A stretch of 64,000 nucleotides of DNA from positions 2,356,001 to 2,420,000 of the forward strand of contig CAWDNZ010000005.1 in the NCBI GenBank assembly GCA_963803845.1, in the 5' to 3' direction. The notes beneath the pieces were generated by a model, which searched no databases, was not told where the DNA came from, and saw nothing but the letters and a program-made list of their open reading frames with translations. Below are positions 8,337 through 16,930 of the stretch, in pieces (positions within the stretch are counted from its first letter, which is position 1; each line of letters starts with the position of its first letter). Made by a program: the position numbers and the translations under genes. Source of the stretch: JABDIY01 sp963803845. Its GTDB lineage: Bacteria > Actinomycetota > Acidimicrobiia > Acidimicrobiales > SZUA-35.

Positions 8337-9434
8337 ATGTCCCGCAGACGAGCAGAGCTGAACCTTAAAGAGTCCACCCGCGTTGCGGATCGCGTCGGAA
8401 CGATAACGCTGCCGCCAAGCGACGCCCCCGACCTTGTGGAGGTCCTAGAGGCATCGAGCCCGCAGCGCGATGACGATCACTGGGTCTATCGGCCCTACGA
8501 GCGCAAACGAATCCTCGAAGGGCTCTTTCTCGCAGACGGCTCGCCGTGGTTAGCCAGGTTCTCTCTCTTGTTGGGGGCGTCGGTGGTGATTGCCACCCTC
8601 GGGCTGGCCAACGACCAACCGGCTGCGGTCATCGCCGCAATGGTCCTGGCACCAATGATGACCCCCGTCCTGGGTATTGCGGCATCACTGACCTTGGGTC
8701 TCACCCGCCACACCCTTCGACTTGTCTCCATCGTCGCCGTGTCTTCACTGGGTGCCGTGGCATTCGGCTGGTTGATCTCGGCCAGTCTCGTCGTCCACGA
8801 GATCACACCCGAAGAGCTCTCACGCACCGAACCCCGGCTGCGAGACCTCACCATCGCCCTCGCCGCCGGAGCAGCAGGCATGTACAGCGTGGTCCGCAAG
8901 AACCTTTCCGGCGTCGTTCCCGGCGTCGCGATCGCCGTCGCCCTCGTCCCGCCGCTTGCCACCATCGGCATCACCGTAGAACTCGGGGAATGGGACCTGG
9001 CGTGGGGCGCAACACTGTTGTACTGCATCAACGTCCTCGCAATCGTTCTCGCCGCCGTCGGCGTACTCCTCGCAACCGACTTCATGCGCTCTCCCTCGCT
9101 ACGCAACCCCGCCGTCTCCGTTGCCGCCGCGGTGACCCTCGTCCTGGCCGCCGTCGTGATCGTCCCGGTCTGGCAGAACTCCCGTGACATCGACAAAGAG
9201 GTGACCTTCACTCAGCACGCCGACGACGCAATACAAGACTGGACCGCCAGCCACGCCTCACACCGTGTCGTTGGCCAGCAAATCACACCCGGCAACGTGG
9301 CGTTGGTGATCGCCGGCCCAACACTACCCGCCGACCTCGACCAACTGGACGCGGCGATCGCCACCGACGCATTCCGCCAGCCCACTCTCGAGGTCGACTG
9401 GGTCGAATCCTCCATCCTCCTCATCCCTGACTGA
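8337..9434 (+). CDS. DUF389 family membrane protein
   Basis: 365 residues. A short soluble N-terminus leads to an integral membrane core with the DUF389 hallmarks: ATLGLANDQPAAVIAAMVLAP (split to MVLAPMMTPVLGIA) and GVVPGVAIAVALVPPLATIGI. About six to seven hydrophobic segments are seen, then a soluble C-terminal region of about 90 residues. The family is widespread in actinobacteria and cyanobacteria; the biochemical role is not established. ATG at 8337 is close to the first open codon after the palindromic repeat. Confidence 0.85.
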   Translation: MSRRRAELNLKESTRVADRVGTITLPPSDAPDLVEVLEASSPQRDDDHWVYRPYERKRILEGLFLADGSPWLARFSLLLGASVVIATLGLANDQPAAVIAAMVLAPMMTPVLGIAASLTLGLTRHTLRLVSIVAVSSLGAVAFGWLISASLVVHEITPEELSRTEPRLRDLTIALAAGAAGMYSVVRKNLSGVVPGVAIAVALVPPLATIGITVELGEWDLAWGATLLYCINVLAIVLAAVGVLLATDFMRSPSLRNPAVSVAAAVTLVLAAVVIVPVWQNSRDIDKEVTFTQHADDAIQDWTASHASHRVVGQQITPGNVALVIAGPTLPADLDQLDAAIATDAFRQPTLEVDWVESSILLIPD

Positions 9435-9485
9435 ACAGCCGATCAGCTCCGTATGTTTCGATGTCACCGCTGCTCTTCCGCTGGC

Positions 9486-10658
9486 CTATGGGGCGAAAAG
9501 GTCGAGGGTGACAGCGGCAATCTCACCGTTGGCATCGATGAAGAAGTCGACGGTCCACCATTCGAGACAGCTGGTAGCGCCGGTCGGTTGAATGCTCAAC
9601 CTTCGGTGTCCCTCGAACCCGCTGGGGGGCGGCTCTGGTGGACCGGCACACCGGGGATGAGCTCCGACAGTGATCGTGAGTGGTTCTGCAACGAAATCGA
9701 GAACGGAGAACGGTCCACTCCAGGCCCGAAATTCATCTCGGTCGATCCGCCAAACACTGGGATCCGACAGCTGCGTCATCTCGAACGTTTCCTCGATCTC
9801 TGGTCCAAGACCCAGTGCTACACGTTCAGCGAACGGGACTGCACCAGCGGTTTCGACCCCGGGATTCAGTGTGAATGCCACGAATGCGTCCACGAGAAGC
9901 TGATCGTTCTCCGAAGGTGTAACAGACTGTCCCGAACCCAGGATCAGGCGGTCGCCGTCAAAGCGCACCTCCAGTTCCACCGGGGCTTGTGTCCAGCGGA
10001 CACCCTGAGCCTCGTCAAGCTCCACATCGAGCTCGTCGGGATTCGCTATCACAAGCGACGCTCCCCCGCACTGCGGCGGGTAGGACTCCATCAGCACCTC
10101 ACACAGCCGGGCTCCCGAAACGTCCCAGATAACAAACCCCGCAACGAGAGCATCCCGGGCTCCCTCACCATCAAAGAGGTCTCCCACCTGGATTGCTGGG
10201 ATCGCGATTGATGTGGGGACAGACGCCGTGCCGGTCGTTGGAGGATCGATGCCACTGTCATCGGGTGGCCAAGGTGCCCCATCAACTCGAACGACGTACT
10301 CGACAATCCGCTCCGGCACAGGTGGATCGTCGAAGGAGCGCACATACTCCAGTCGAAGCACACCGGCATCGGCTATCGCCTCGAACACAAACACCTCGGT
10401 CCCGGCTGCGCCAACGAGATCACTGTCTGGACCCTCGTAAGTTCTGGTGACAAGTTCCACCGTGGAGGGCCCTGCCTCCGTCGCAATTTCCCAGCGGTAT
10501 CCGGTGCTCGGGTTGGAATCCAAACGGAGTTCGAAACGATCCCCACTGTTGATCTGGATCTCTGACCCCGAGTCAGCCGCCGTGAGGACAACCGAGTTAC
10601 CTGACCCGCAGGAGGCAAGCACCAAGACACCGGCGACAAGAGCACTAAGAACCTTCAT
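9486..10658 (-). CDS. Lipoprotein with chagasin-type (I42) protease-inhibitor domain
   Basis: About 390 residues. Signal peptide with lipobox VLASC (MKVLSALVAGVLVLASCGS) predicts a lipid-anchored exported protein; this fixes the ATG at 10658 rather than further upstream. Residues about 30-125 contain the inhibitor I42 motifs: loop SNPSTGYRW and the later strand pattern RLEYVRSFDDPPVPERIVEYVV. In characterised members these loops plug papain-like cysteine proteases. The C-terminal two thirds (about 140-390) are not recognised and contain paired Cys (LCEVLMESYPPQCGG; CAGP...CLEWW). Orientation is convergent with the DUF389 gene, leaving only about 50 bp between the stops. Confidence 0.8.
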   Translation of the reverse strand: MKVLSALVAGVLVLASCGSGNSVVLTAADSGSEIQINSGDRFELRLDSNPSTGYRWEIATEAGPSTVELVTRTYEGPDSDLVGAAGTEVFVFEAIADAGVLRLEYVRSFDDPPVPERIVEYVVRVDGAPWPPDDSGIDPPTTGTASVPTSIAIPAIQVGDLFDGEGARDALVAGFVIWDVSGARLCEVLMESYPPQCGGASLVIANPDELDVELDEAQGVRWTQAPVELEVRFDGDRLILGSGQSVTPSENDQLLVDAFVAFTLNPGVETAGAVPFAERVALGLGPEIEETFEMTQLSDPSVWRIDRDEFRAWSGPFSVLDFVAEPLTITVGAHPRCAGPPEPPPSGFEGHRRLSIQPTGATSCLEWWTVDFFIDANGEIAAVTLDLFAP

Positions 10659-10799
10659 GCGCCTATCGTCCGCTTCAACCATCGGTCTGACCAGGACATT
10701 AAGTCCCCAAAATCGGTGCACAAGCCATGGGTGACGTTCGTTCCGAATTCGCGCCGCCCCGGGCCACCCTGGCCGGGATCGCGTTTGTCAGCGGGCCTG

Positions 10800-12188
10800 T
10801 CAGCGAGCGGGGTGCAATCGGGTTGAACGGCTGAGATTCTCTCCTTCGGAACGCGCGTCGCTCATCTCAACGGTGAAGCGGGCTCCGCCGAATTGGCTCT
10901 CGCCGACCGTCAGTGTCCCACCGTGTTCGTCGACGATCTCCAACACGATGGCCAGGCCCAGCCCGGACCCACCATCGTCGCGGCCGCGAGCTTCGTCGCT
11001 GCGGGTGAACCGCTCTAAGATTTCTGCACGCATCTCAACGGGAACTCCAGGGCCGTCGTCGTCCACATGGAGATGGACCTTGCCATCGTCCTCCCCGGTC
11101 AGCACCACCGCTACGCGGCTGGACGCATGGCGAACGGCGTTATCCAAGAGGTTCTGCACTATCCGAGCGAGATCGTCAGCGTGGCCTCGCACCTGGCCGG
11201 CACTCACTTTCGAGACATCTACAGCGACGCCGGCGCGCGGTGTCTGGCGGCCGACCTGACGTAGCACGATCCCGTCCAGATCGACGAGGTCTCCACGACC
11301 ACGGTCTCGTTCGTGGTCATGACGGGCCAGCCACAACAGGTCGTCGATGAGACGCTGGACTCGAAGGTCCTCTTCCAAAACACTCGTAGCGACGGCTGGC
11401 CAGTCGGTCGAGGCCGACCCTCGTAGAGCTACTTCGAGCTCGTGGCGGATCGTAGCGATCGGTGTACGCAGCTCGTGGGACGCGTCGGAAACGAAGCGCT
11501 GTTGCCGGATCGACCCAGACTCGATGCGGTCCAACATGTCGTTCATCGTTTCGGCCAACCGACCAATCTCGTCGGCGGTGTCAGGCTGGGGAACCCGGCG
11601 ATGCAGGTCGGTGGACCCGATCTCTGCCACCTCCGCACGAATGGACTCGACCGGTCGCAACGCCCGTCCAACCAACGCCCACGTCATGCCGGCGGCGAGC
11701 AGCACCAGCATCGGCATTCCGACTGCCAGTGTCCCGAGCGTGACCCGCAACGTTCGTTCCGTGTCCTCAAGCGTGTTGCCCACGATCACGGTCACCGGGC
11801 CCGCTGGCGTATCGGCTTCGGCCACGAGAATCCGGAATTCCGCTTCGTCGACTGGATGCGTCTTCGAAGTGACGATCCGGCCCGCAGGCTCGGAGCTGAT
11901 CGGAGCCTCCCCCTCGACGTTCTCGCTTGCCGCAACGACTCGGCCGTCGGCGACGATCTGAACGAACGAATCGTCCTCGTCGACGATCGAAACTTCGGTC
12001 AGGTTGGTACCACCCTCTAGCAGCCCGCCGATGTCGCTCGCTCGCAGCCGCAGTGCAGTGTCCACGTTGTCGGTCAAAGTGTTGCGAAGAACCAGAATCA
12101 GGCTGAAGCCGCCAACGGCGAGCGCTACCGCGAAGAGCAGTGTGGCGGCGAGCGTTGTGCGCGCCCTGACTGTGGCGGGAAGCCTCAC
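10800..12188 (-). CDS. Membrane sensor histidine kinase (PepSY operon)
   Basis: About 462 residues. The GTG at 12188 overlaps the regulator stop by 4 bp (GTGA) and starts just before the first membrane helix (TTLAATLLFAVALAVGGF). A sensor loop of about 130 residues precedes the second helix (TLAVGMPMLVLLAAGMTWAL), HAMP, then HisKA with SDASHELRTPIATIRHE (His at about residue 237) and HATPase with LLDNAVRHA, DDGPGV and GGSGLGLAI. Third gene of a leftward operon with a PepSY exported protein and a regulator, a common arrangement in envelope-stress or metal-sensing systems. Confidence 0.93.
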   Translation of the reverse strand: MRLPATVRARTTLAATLLFAVALAVGGFSLILVLRNTLTDNVDTALRLRASDIGGLLEGGTNLTEVSIVDEDDSFVQIVADGRVVAASENVEGEAPISSEPAGRIVTSKTHPVDEAEFRILVAEADTPAGPVTVIVGNTLEDTERTLRVTLGTLAVGMPMLVLLAAGMTWALVGRALRPVESIRAEVAEIGSTDLHRRVPQPDTADEIGRLAETMNDMLDRIESGSIRQQRFVSDASHELRTPIATIRHELEVALRGSASTDWPAVATSVLEEDLRVQRLIDDLLWLARHDHERDRGRGDLVDLDGIVLRQVGRQTPRAGVAVDVSKVSAGQVRGHADDLARIVQNLLDNAVRHASSRVAVVLTGEDDGKVHLHVDDDGPGVPVEMRAEILERFTRSDEARGRDDGGSGLGLAIVLEIVDEHGGTLTVGESQFGGARFTVEMSDARSEGENLSRSTRLHPAR

Positions 12189-12862
12189 CTGCTGTCCTTG
12201 TTCAGTCGATAGCCCGCACCGCGAACCGTCTGGATCGAAGCCCGACCGAACGGTTCGTCGATCTTCCTGCGGAGGTGCCGCACATAAACCTCGATGATGT
12301 TCGGGTCGCCTTCGAAGTCGTAGTCCCACACGTGGTCCAAGATGTCCCGCTTCGAAACCACGGTTCCAGCGTTACGGGCCAGGTACTCGAGCACCGAAAA
12401 CTCCCGAGCGGTGAGTTCGATCTCCGTACCGTCCCGCCAACAGCGGCGCTGATTGGGATCGACCAGCAAATCGTCGGCCCGGAGCTCTACCGGTCGCTCC
12501 TTTGCACCACGGCGCATCAACGCCCGGATACGGGCTACCAGCACGAGGTGCGAGAACGGCTTGCGCAGGAAGTCATCGGCACCGGTATCGAGTGCCTCAG
12601 CCTCATCCAGCTCACCGTCCTTCGCTGTGAGCATCAGAATCGGCGTCCAGATGCCTTCATCTCGCAATGTCTCACAGACCTTGTACCCGTTCATGCCCGG
12701 CAACATGATGTCCAACACGATTCCGTCGTAGTCGTGCTCGCGCGCTCTCCAGAGCCCATCGGTGCCGTCGAGCGCAACATCGACGGCAAAACCATCGGCC
12801 TCCAGGCCTCGTTTGAGCGAAGCCGCCAACTTCTTCTCGTCCTCGACAACCAGGATGCGCAC
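12185..12862 (-). CDS. OmpR/PhoB-family response regulator (PepSY operon)
   Basis: About 225 residues. Receiver with VVEDEKKLA, phospho-acceptor Asp in GIVLDIMLPGMNG, LTAKDGELDE and RKPFSH; winged-helix domain ending in HVWDYDFEGDPNIIEVYVRHLRRKID and GAGYRLN. GTG at 12862 is preferred over an upstream ATG at 12934 because the receiver begins at VRILVVEDE and GAAGGATC-like sequence lies upstream. Coupled to the kinase by a 4-bp overlap. Three TTCAG repeats with 10-11 bp period lie upstream of the first gene of the operon and are a plausible binding site. Confidence 0.93.
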   Translation of the reverse strand: MRILVVEDEKKLAASLKRGLEADGFAVDVALDGTDGLWRAREHDYDGIVLDIMLPGMNGYKVCETLRDEGIWTPILMLTAKDGELDEAEALDTGADDFLRKPFSHLVLVARIRALMRRGAKERPVELRADDLLVDPNQRRCWRDGTEIELTAREFSVLEYLARNAGTVVSKRDILDHVWDYDFEGDPNIIEVYVRHLRRKIDEPFGRASIQTVRGAGYRLNKDSR

Positions 12863-12996
12863 GAAAAGATCCTTCAAGTTCGACAGTCTTCCGAATCCTC
12901 GCACGGATTTGCTGAAGGGAAGCTGAAGAAACACCGAAACGGGGCAGCAACGTTCGTTGCGACCCCGTGATCGGACCTGAGAAGAACCATTGCCCG

Positions 12997-13557
12997 CTAG
13001 TTGGCCGGAGCAATCTCCGGGGTTTCGTTCGCATCGTCGGCGTCGGGCACACCGTTGCCGTTCTCACCGATTTCTTCACCCTCGAACTCATGGTCGATGC
13101 CATCGATCTCGGTTTCATCTTCTGACTCTGCGCCTTCGTTGGCCTCGTCGTCGCCCGACTCTTGAGCCAGTACGGCCGCGTTGCCAGCGTCAACCTTGAC
13201 CTCGATGGCGGAACCAGAAGCGTCGGTCATGTCAACTTCGTAGACGACCGAGCCGTTCTCGTTCTCCAGCTGAACAGCGTTGATCGTGGCGCCGGGGTTT
13301 GCCGCAAGTGCAGCCTGGCCGGCGTCATCGGCGGTGATCGAGGCCAGCGACCGCAGGGCTACGGACTCATCGGCCTCTGACTGCCCTTCGACCTCTGGCG
13401 ACTGAACCGAACCGTTTAGGATCGGGTCTTGCGTCTGGTCTTCGGTCGGGGCAGGAGCCGGCTGAGCTGTTGAGCTCACGGCACTGGCAATACCCGCCGA
13501 GCCGGCGAGGACACCTAGCGCTAGCGCTGATGTGGTGATGGTCTTTCGTACATCCAT
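12997..13557 (-). CDS. Secreted acidic protein with a PepSY-type module
   Basis: About 186 residues. Signal peptide MDVRKTITTSALALGVLAG with cleavage after ASA. A PepSY-like segment follows (ITADDAGQAALAANPGATI then NGSVVYEVDMTDASGSAIEVKVDAGNAAVLA), and the C-terminal third is strongly acidic (runs of Glu and Asp). AAGGAATT is 9 nt before the ATG at 13557, which excludes longer starts. First gene of the leftward operon with a response regulator and histidine kinase; PepSY proteins next to two-component genes often modulate the sensor (inference). The acidic tail suggests cation binding. Confidence 0.85.
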   Translation of the reverse strand: MDVRKTITTSALALGVLAGSAGIASAVSSTAQPAPAPTEDQTQDPILNGSVQSPEVEGQSEADESVALRSLASITADDAGQAALAANPGATINAVQLENENGSVVYEVDMTDASGSAIEVKVDAGNAAVLAQESGDDEANEGAESEDETEIDGIDHEFEGEEIGENGNGVPDADDANETPEIAPAN

Positions 13558-13637
13558 CGGAATTCCTTTCGGGGATTCGTCTTGCCGTCCAAAGCGGGCG
13601 GCTGAGACCACCAAAGCACCCACCGCCCTCAGCCCCG

Positions 13638-13663
13638 CTGAACGACCCTGAAGCCAGCCTGAA
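13638..13663 (-). promoter_or_regulatory. Triple TTCAG direct repeat, candidate regulator box
   Basis: On the minus strand TTCAG occurs three times with starts 11 and 10 bp apart (plus-strand CTGAA at 13638, 13648 and 13659), about 80-105 bp upstream of the PepSY gene start. Such half-sites on one helix face are typical of OmpR/PhoP-family binding sites. The self-encoded regulator two genes downstream is the obvious candidate (inference). Confidence 0.45.
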
Positions 13664-13680
13664 TCGGTTAGGCCGTTCCT

Positions 13681-14019
13681 TCAGCGTGGCGCGTACATGA
13701 TCACGGCGACCCCGATCAAGCAGGCGCTAGCGCCGATCAGGTCGAAGCGGTCGGGACGAAAGCCATCGACCACAACGCCCCAGGCCAACGATCCGGCTAC
13801 GAAGATTCCGCCATAGGCGGCGAGGATCCGACCGAAGCTATTCTCGGGCTGAAAGGTCGCAACGAATCCGTATGCACCCAGCGCCGCGATCCCAGCGCCG
13901 ATCCAGGCGACCCCGCGGTTTTCACGGACTCCCTGCCAGATCAACCATGCGCCCCCGATCTCGCAGAGTGCAGCAAGCCCAAACAGCAGCAGCGATCGAG
14001 CGATGGTCACAGCCGCCAT
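13681..14019 (-). CDS. YnfA/UPF0060 family small membrane protein
   Basis: 112 residues, four hydrophobic segments, matching the usual family length of about 108. Conserved features include LLLFGLAALCEIGGAWLIWQ at the N-terminus, AYGFVATFQPENSFGRILAAYGG in the middle and SLAWGVVVDGFRPDRFDLIGA near the end. The family is related to small multidrug resistance transporters; a transport role is often assumed but not settled. Confidence 0.93.
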   Translation of the reverse strand: MAAVTIARSLLLFGLAALCEIGGAWLIWQGVRENRGVAWIGAGIAALGAYGFVATFQPENSFGRILAAYGGIFVAGSLAWGVVVDGFRPDRFDLIGASACLIGVAVIMYAPR

Positions 14020-14122
14020 TCTCGCACAACTACAAGCGCTCGGCTCAGGAGCATGAGGCCACGTTGAACAGCGATAGTGACGGCATGAGTGCGGTCGTCT
14101 GCTGAATCAGACGTCAGAGGAG

Positions 14123-14160
14123 CTTGACCTTGCTCCATGGGTCAAGGTTTAGGGTCAAGG
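14123..14160 (+). promoter_or_regulatory. MerR-type promoter/operator
   Basis: The dyad CTTGACC (14123-14129) / GGTCAAG (14140-14146) lies between a -35 TTGACC (14124-14129) and a -10-like TTAGGG (14149-14154), giving a 19-bp spacer, the stretched spacing diagnostic of MerR-family activators. A further GGTCAAGG copy (14153-14160) abuts the start codon. No MerR gene is in the window. Confidence 0.55.
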
Positions 14161-14161
14161 C

Positions 14162-14461
14162 ATGGACGTGACATTGCTCTACTTCGAGGACTGCCCCAAC
14201 TGGCTCAAGGCCGATGCGCATCTACGCACGTTGGCGGCCGAACGGCCCGACCTCCGCATTTTGCGCCGAATCGTCGACACGCCCGAAGCGGCCGAGGAGA
14301 CTCGATTCAGGGGTTCACCAAGCATTCTCATCGATGGTGTGGATGCATTCGCCGATGCGGATGCACTGGTCGGTTTGTCGTGCCGGGTGTATCAAACCCC
14401 GGACGGCCCGGCCGGATCCCCCACGATCGAACAACTCCGCGCCGTCTTGTCCGTGGCGTGA
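14162..14461 (+). CDS. Small thioredoxin-like protein (mercury/metal-resistance associated type)
   Basis: 99 residues. Starts MDVTLLYFEDCPNWLKADAHL, with a strand followed by a single Cys in DCPNW where thioredoxins have CxxC, and a later cis-Pro loop GSPSILIDGVDAF. Related short proteins occur beside alkylmercury lyase and ArsR/MerR genes in actinobacteria (family knowledge). The start is one base after the MerR-type promoter repeat, so the transcript leader must be very short or the repeat lies within it. A role in organomercury or thiol-metal handling is inferred. Confidence 0.75.
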   Translation: MDVTLLYFEDCPNWLKADAHLRTLAAERPDLRILRRIVDTPEAAEETRFRGSPSILIDGVDAFADADALVGLSCRVYQTPDGPAGSPTIEQLRAVLSVA

Positions 14462-14897
14462 AATCCAGAGACTGGCGTTGAAGCGTCGGGCACCAGAGGA
14501 TGCGCCAGAGAGTGCCGCTCAATAGCCCACCGAGGAACCTCTCACCAGGTCAAGACCCCGTCGCTGGCCAGTCTTTCGACAACTGCGGATTCGTGCCGAG
14601 CAACCGTGTCGAACACTTAGGCTTCCGCCGCCGGTTGCGGCACTACGTCGGTCGCTCGCCGCTGACTTATGGCCGTCGCCCCTCGCGCCCTAACCTCGGT
14701 CGCCGGATTCTTCTTGACCTCCGCGGCCGGGGCCGGCACCGGCAGGACGGATTTCTGAGCGCCGTTCGAGTCCATCGCGATGGGCTCGCCAATGTCCTGA
14801 TCCGCCGCAACCGACCTCACACGCGAATGTGACATACCCCACGAGCTGGTCTAGAAAAGGAGAACCTGAACTCGAACCACACCTGAGGAGCGTCGTC
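14462..14897. other. Gene-poor interval; one doubtful small reading frame
   Basis: No recognised gene. A 72-residue minus-strand frame (14617-14835) has Ala/Pro/Val-rich composition that could be translated but has no convincing ribosome-binding site or family. The interval must contain the promoter of the flavin monooxygenase gene, whose ribosome-binding site GAGGAG is at about 14885-14890. Confidence 0.4.
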
Positions 14898-16721
14898 ATG
14901 ACCGCCACGATGGAAGTTTCCCCCGCCACGACCCACCTTTCCGGGTGGCTCGACCGCTTCGGCGCCGCCCTCGAAGCCGGAGATGTTGATCAAGTCGTCT
15001 CCATGTTCGCTGCGGAAAGTTACTGGCGTGACCTGGTGTCCTTCACATGGAACATCGTGACGGTGGAGGGTCATGACGGCGTGCGCGAAATGCTGGAGGC
15101 CAACCTGGCTCGAACCAAACCGTCGAACTTCCAGATTGTCGGCGAGGCCAATGAGGCTGACGGCGTTACCGACGGCTGGTTCGATTTCGAAACCGAGATC
15201 GCCCGCGGTCACGGCCAAATCCGCCTTCAGGGCGACAAATGCTGGACCCTTCTCACAACCATGGTGGAACTGAAGGGCCACGAAGAACCGGCCAATGACA
15301 GACGGGACAAGGGAATCCAACATGGGATCGTTCCCGGCCGCAAGAGCTGGAAGGAGAAGCGTGAAGAAGAAGCGGAAACGCTGGGCTACACCACACAGCC
15401 CCACACGGTGATCATCGGCGGCGGGCAGGGCGGCATTGCACTCGGTGCCCGGCTCAGAATGTTGGGCGTGCCAACGATCATCGTTGAGAAAAACCCCCGG
15501 GCCGGCGACTCGTGGCGCAACCGTTACAAGTCGCTCTGTCTCCACGACCCCGTCTGGTATGACCACCTGCCGTACATCAAGTTCCCCGAGAACTGGCCGG
15601 TCTTCGCTCCCAAGGACAAGATCGGTGACTGGCTGGAGATGTATGCCAAGGTCATGGAGCTCAACTACTGGACTTCTACTGAATGTGAGAACGCCAGCTA
15701 TGACGAGGAGACCAAAGAGTGGACCATCACCGTCCACCGCCAGCAGGACGACGGCTCTACCGAAACGGTGGTCCTCAAACCCAAAGAACTCGTCCTCGCC
15801 ACCGGTATGTCTGGTCGCCCGAACATCCCCGAGATCAAAGGCGCCGATTCCTTCGAGGGCGATATGCATCACTCGAGCGCACACCGCTCTAGCGACGCTT
15901 ATAAGGGCAAGAAGGCGGTAGTGCTGGGCTCGAACAACTCCGCCCACGACATCTGTGCAGCGCTGTGGGAAGCGGGGGCGGATGTCACCATGATCCAGCG
16001 CTCCACCACCCACATCGCCCGCTCTGACTCGCTGATGGATCTGGCCCTCGGCGATCTCTACTCAGAGAAGGCAGTGGCCAACGGCGTCACCACGGAGATC
16101 GCGGACCTGATCTTCGCGTCGATTCCCTACCGGATCATGCATACCTTCCAGATCCCGGTCTATGAGCAGATGGCCGAACGCGACAAGGAGTTCTATGAAA
16201 AGCTCGAAGCGGCCGGCTTCATGCTCGATTGGGGGGATGACGGTTCGGGGTTGTTCATGAAATACCTGCGTCGGGGTTCGGGCTATTACATCGACGTGGG
16301 GGCCTGCGACCTGATCATCGATGGCAGCGTGCACCTGAAGAGCGGCGTCACGATCGATGAGATCAAACCGAAATCGGTAGTGCTGAGCGATGGCACAGAA
16401 TTGGAGGCCGACCTGATCGTGCTGGCCACCGGCTTCGGGTCGATGAATGGCTGGGCGGCAAGACTCATCTCCCAGGAAGTGGCCGACAAGGTTGGCAAGG
16501 TTTGGGGGCTTGGCTCTGACACCAAGAAGGATCCCGGCCCGTGGGTGGGCGAACAGCGGAACATGTGGAAACCCACCCAACAGGAAGGGTTGTGGTTCCA
16601 CGGTGGAAACCTCCACCAGTCCCGCCACTACTCACAGTTCCTCGCCCTGCAGTTGAAGGCCCGCCAAGTGGGTATTCCAACCCCAGTCTGGGGCATTCCG
16701 GAAACCCATTTGCTGGAGTGA
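14898..16721 (+). CDS. Flavin-containing monooxygenase with N-terminal SnoaL-like domain
   Basis: 607 residues. Residues 1-125 form an NTF2/SnoaL-like alpha+beta domain (LDRFGAALEAGDVDQVVSMF; DLVSFTWNIVTVEG). The rest is a class B flavoprotein: FAD Rossmann motif VIIGGGQGGIALG (about 171), FMO fingerprint FEGDMHHSS, NADPH Rossmann motif VLGSNNSAHDI (about 341), and LATGFGSMNGW. Predicted to use NADPH and O2 to hydroxylate or Baeyer-Villiger-oxidise a soft nucleophile or carbonyl; substrate unknown. ATG at 14898 is chosen for its GAGGAG site; a longer frame exists upstream without such support. Confidence 0.92.
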   Translation: MTATMEVSPATTHLSGWLDRFGAALEAGDVDQVVSMFAAESYWRDLVSFTWNIVTVEGHDGVREMLEANLARTKPSNFQIVGEANEADGVTDGWFDFETEIARGHGQIRLQGDKCWTLLTTMVELKGHEEPANDRRDKGIQHGIVPGRKSWKEKREEEAETLGYTTQPHTVIIGGGQGGIALGARLRMLGVPTIIVEKNPRAGDSWRNRYKSLCLHDPVWYDHLPYIKFPENWPVFAPKDKIGDWLEMYAKVMELNYWTSTECENASYDEETKEWTITVHRQQDDGSTETVVLKPKELVLATGMSGRPNIPEIKGADSFEGDMHHSSAHRSSDAYKGKKAVVLGSNNSAHDICAALWEAGADVTMIQRSTTHIARSDSLMDLALGDLYSEKAVANGVTTEIADLIFASIPYRIMHTFQIPVYEQMAERDKEFYEKLEAAGFMLDWGDDGSGLFMKYLRRGSGYYIDVGACDLIIDGSVHLKSGVTIDEIKPKSVVLSDGTELEADLIVLATGFGSMNGWAARLISQEVADKVGKVWGLGSDTKKDPGPWVGEQRNMWKPTQQEGLWFHGGNLHQSRHYSQFLALQLKARQVGIPTPVWGIPETHLLE

Positions 16722-16852
16722 GTCGGGCCAAGCGGCGTAGTCGCCCTGGGCGAAGGCAAGCACTGCTGAAGTTCGTGACCAATAGCCCGAACACCAACGC
16801 GCCTCATCGAGATAGAAGGCTCCACATCCTTACCGGTTGTTCCAGCCTCGAA

Positions 16853-16862
16853 TGTACGTACA
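16853..16862. promoter_or_regulatory. Perfect palindrome TGTACGTACA upstream of the rhodanese-oxidase pair
   Basis: A 10-bp perfect palindrome flanked by AA and AT, 68 bp before the rhodanese start. Similar GTAC-centred sites are bound by TetR-like and CsoR-like repressors. No regulator gene is adjacent, so this is only a candidate. Confidence 0.3.
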
Positions 16863-16930
16863 ATGGGAACCCAATGGACCCGAACCAAGCGGCAAACTAT
16901 CGGGCCCCGCACATCCAGAAAAGGCCTCCC

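Noticed and set aside
14817..16013. 398-codon minus-strand frame over the flavin monooxygenase
   Set aside because: Opposite-strand shadow; the plus-strand protein has all FAD and NADPH motifs.
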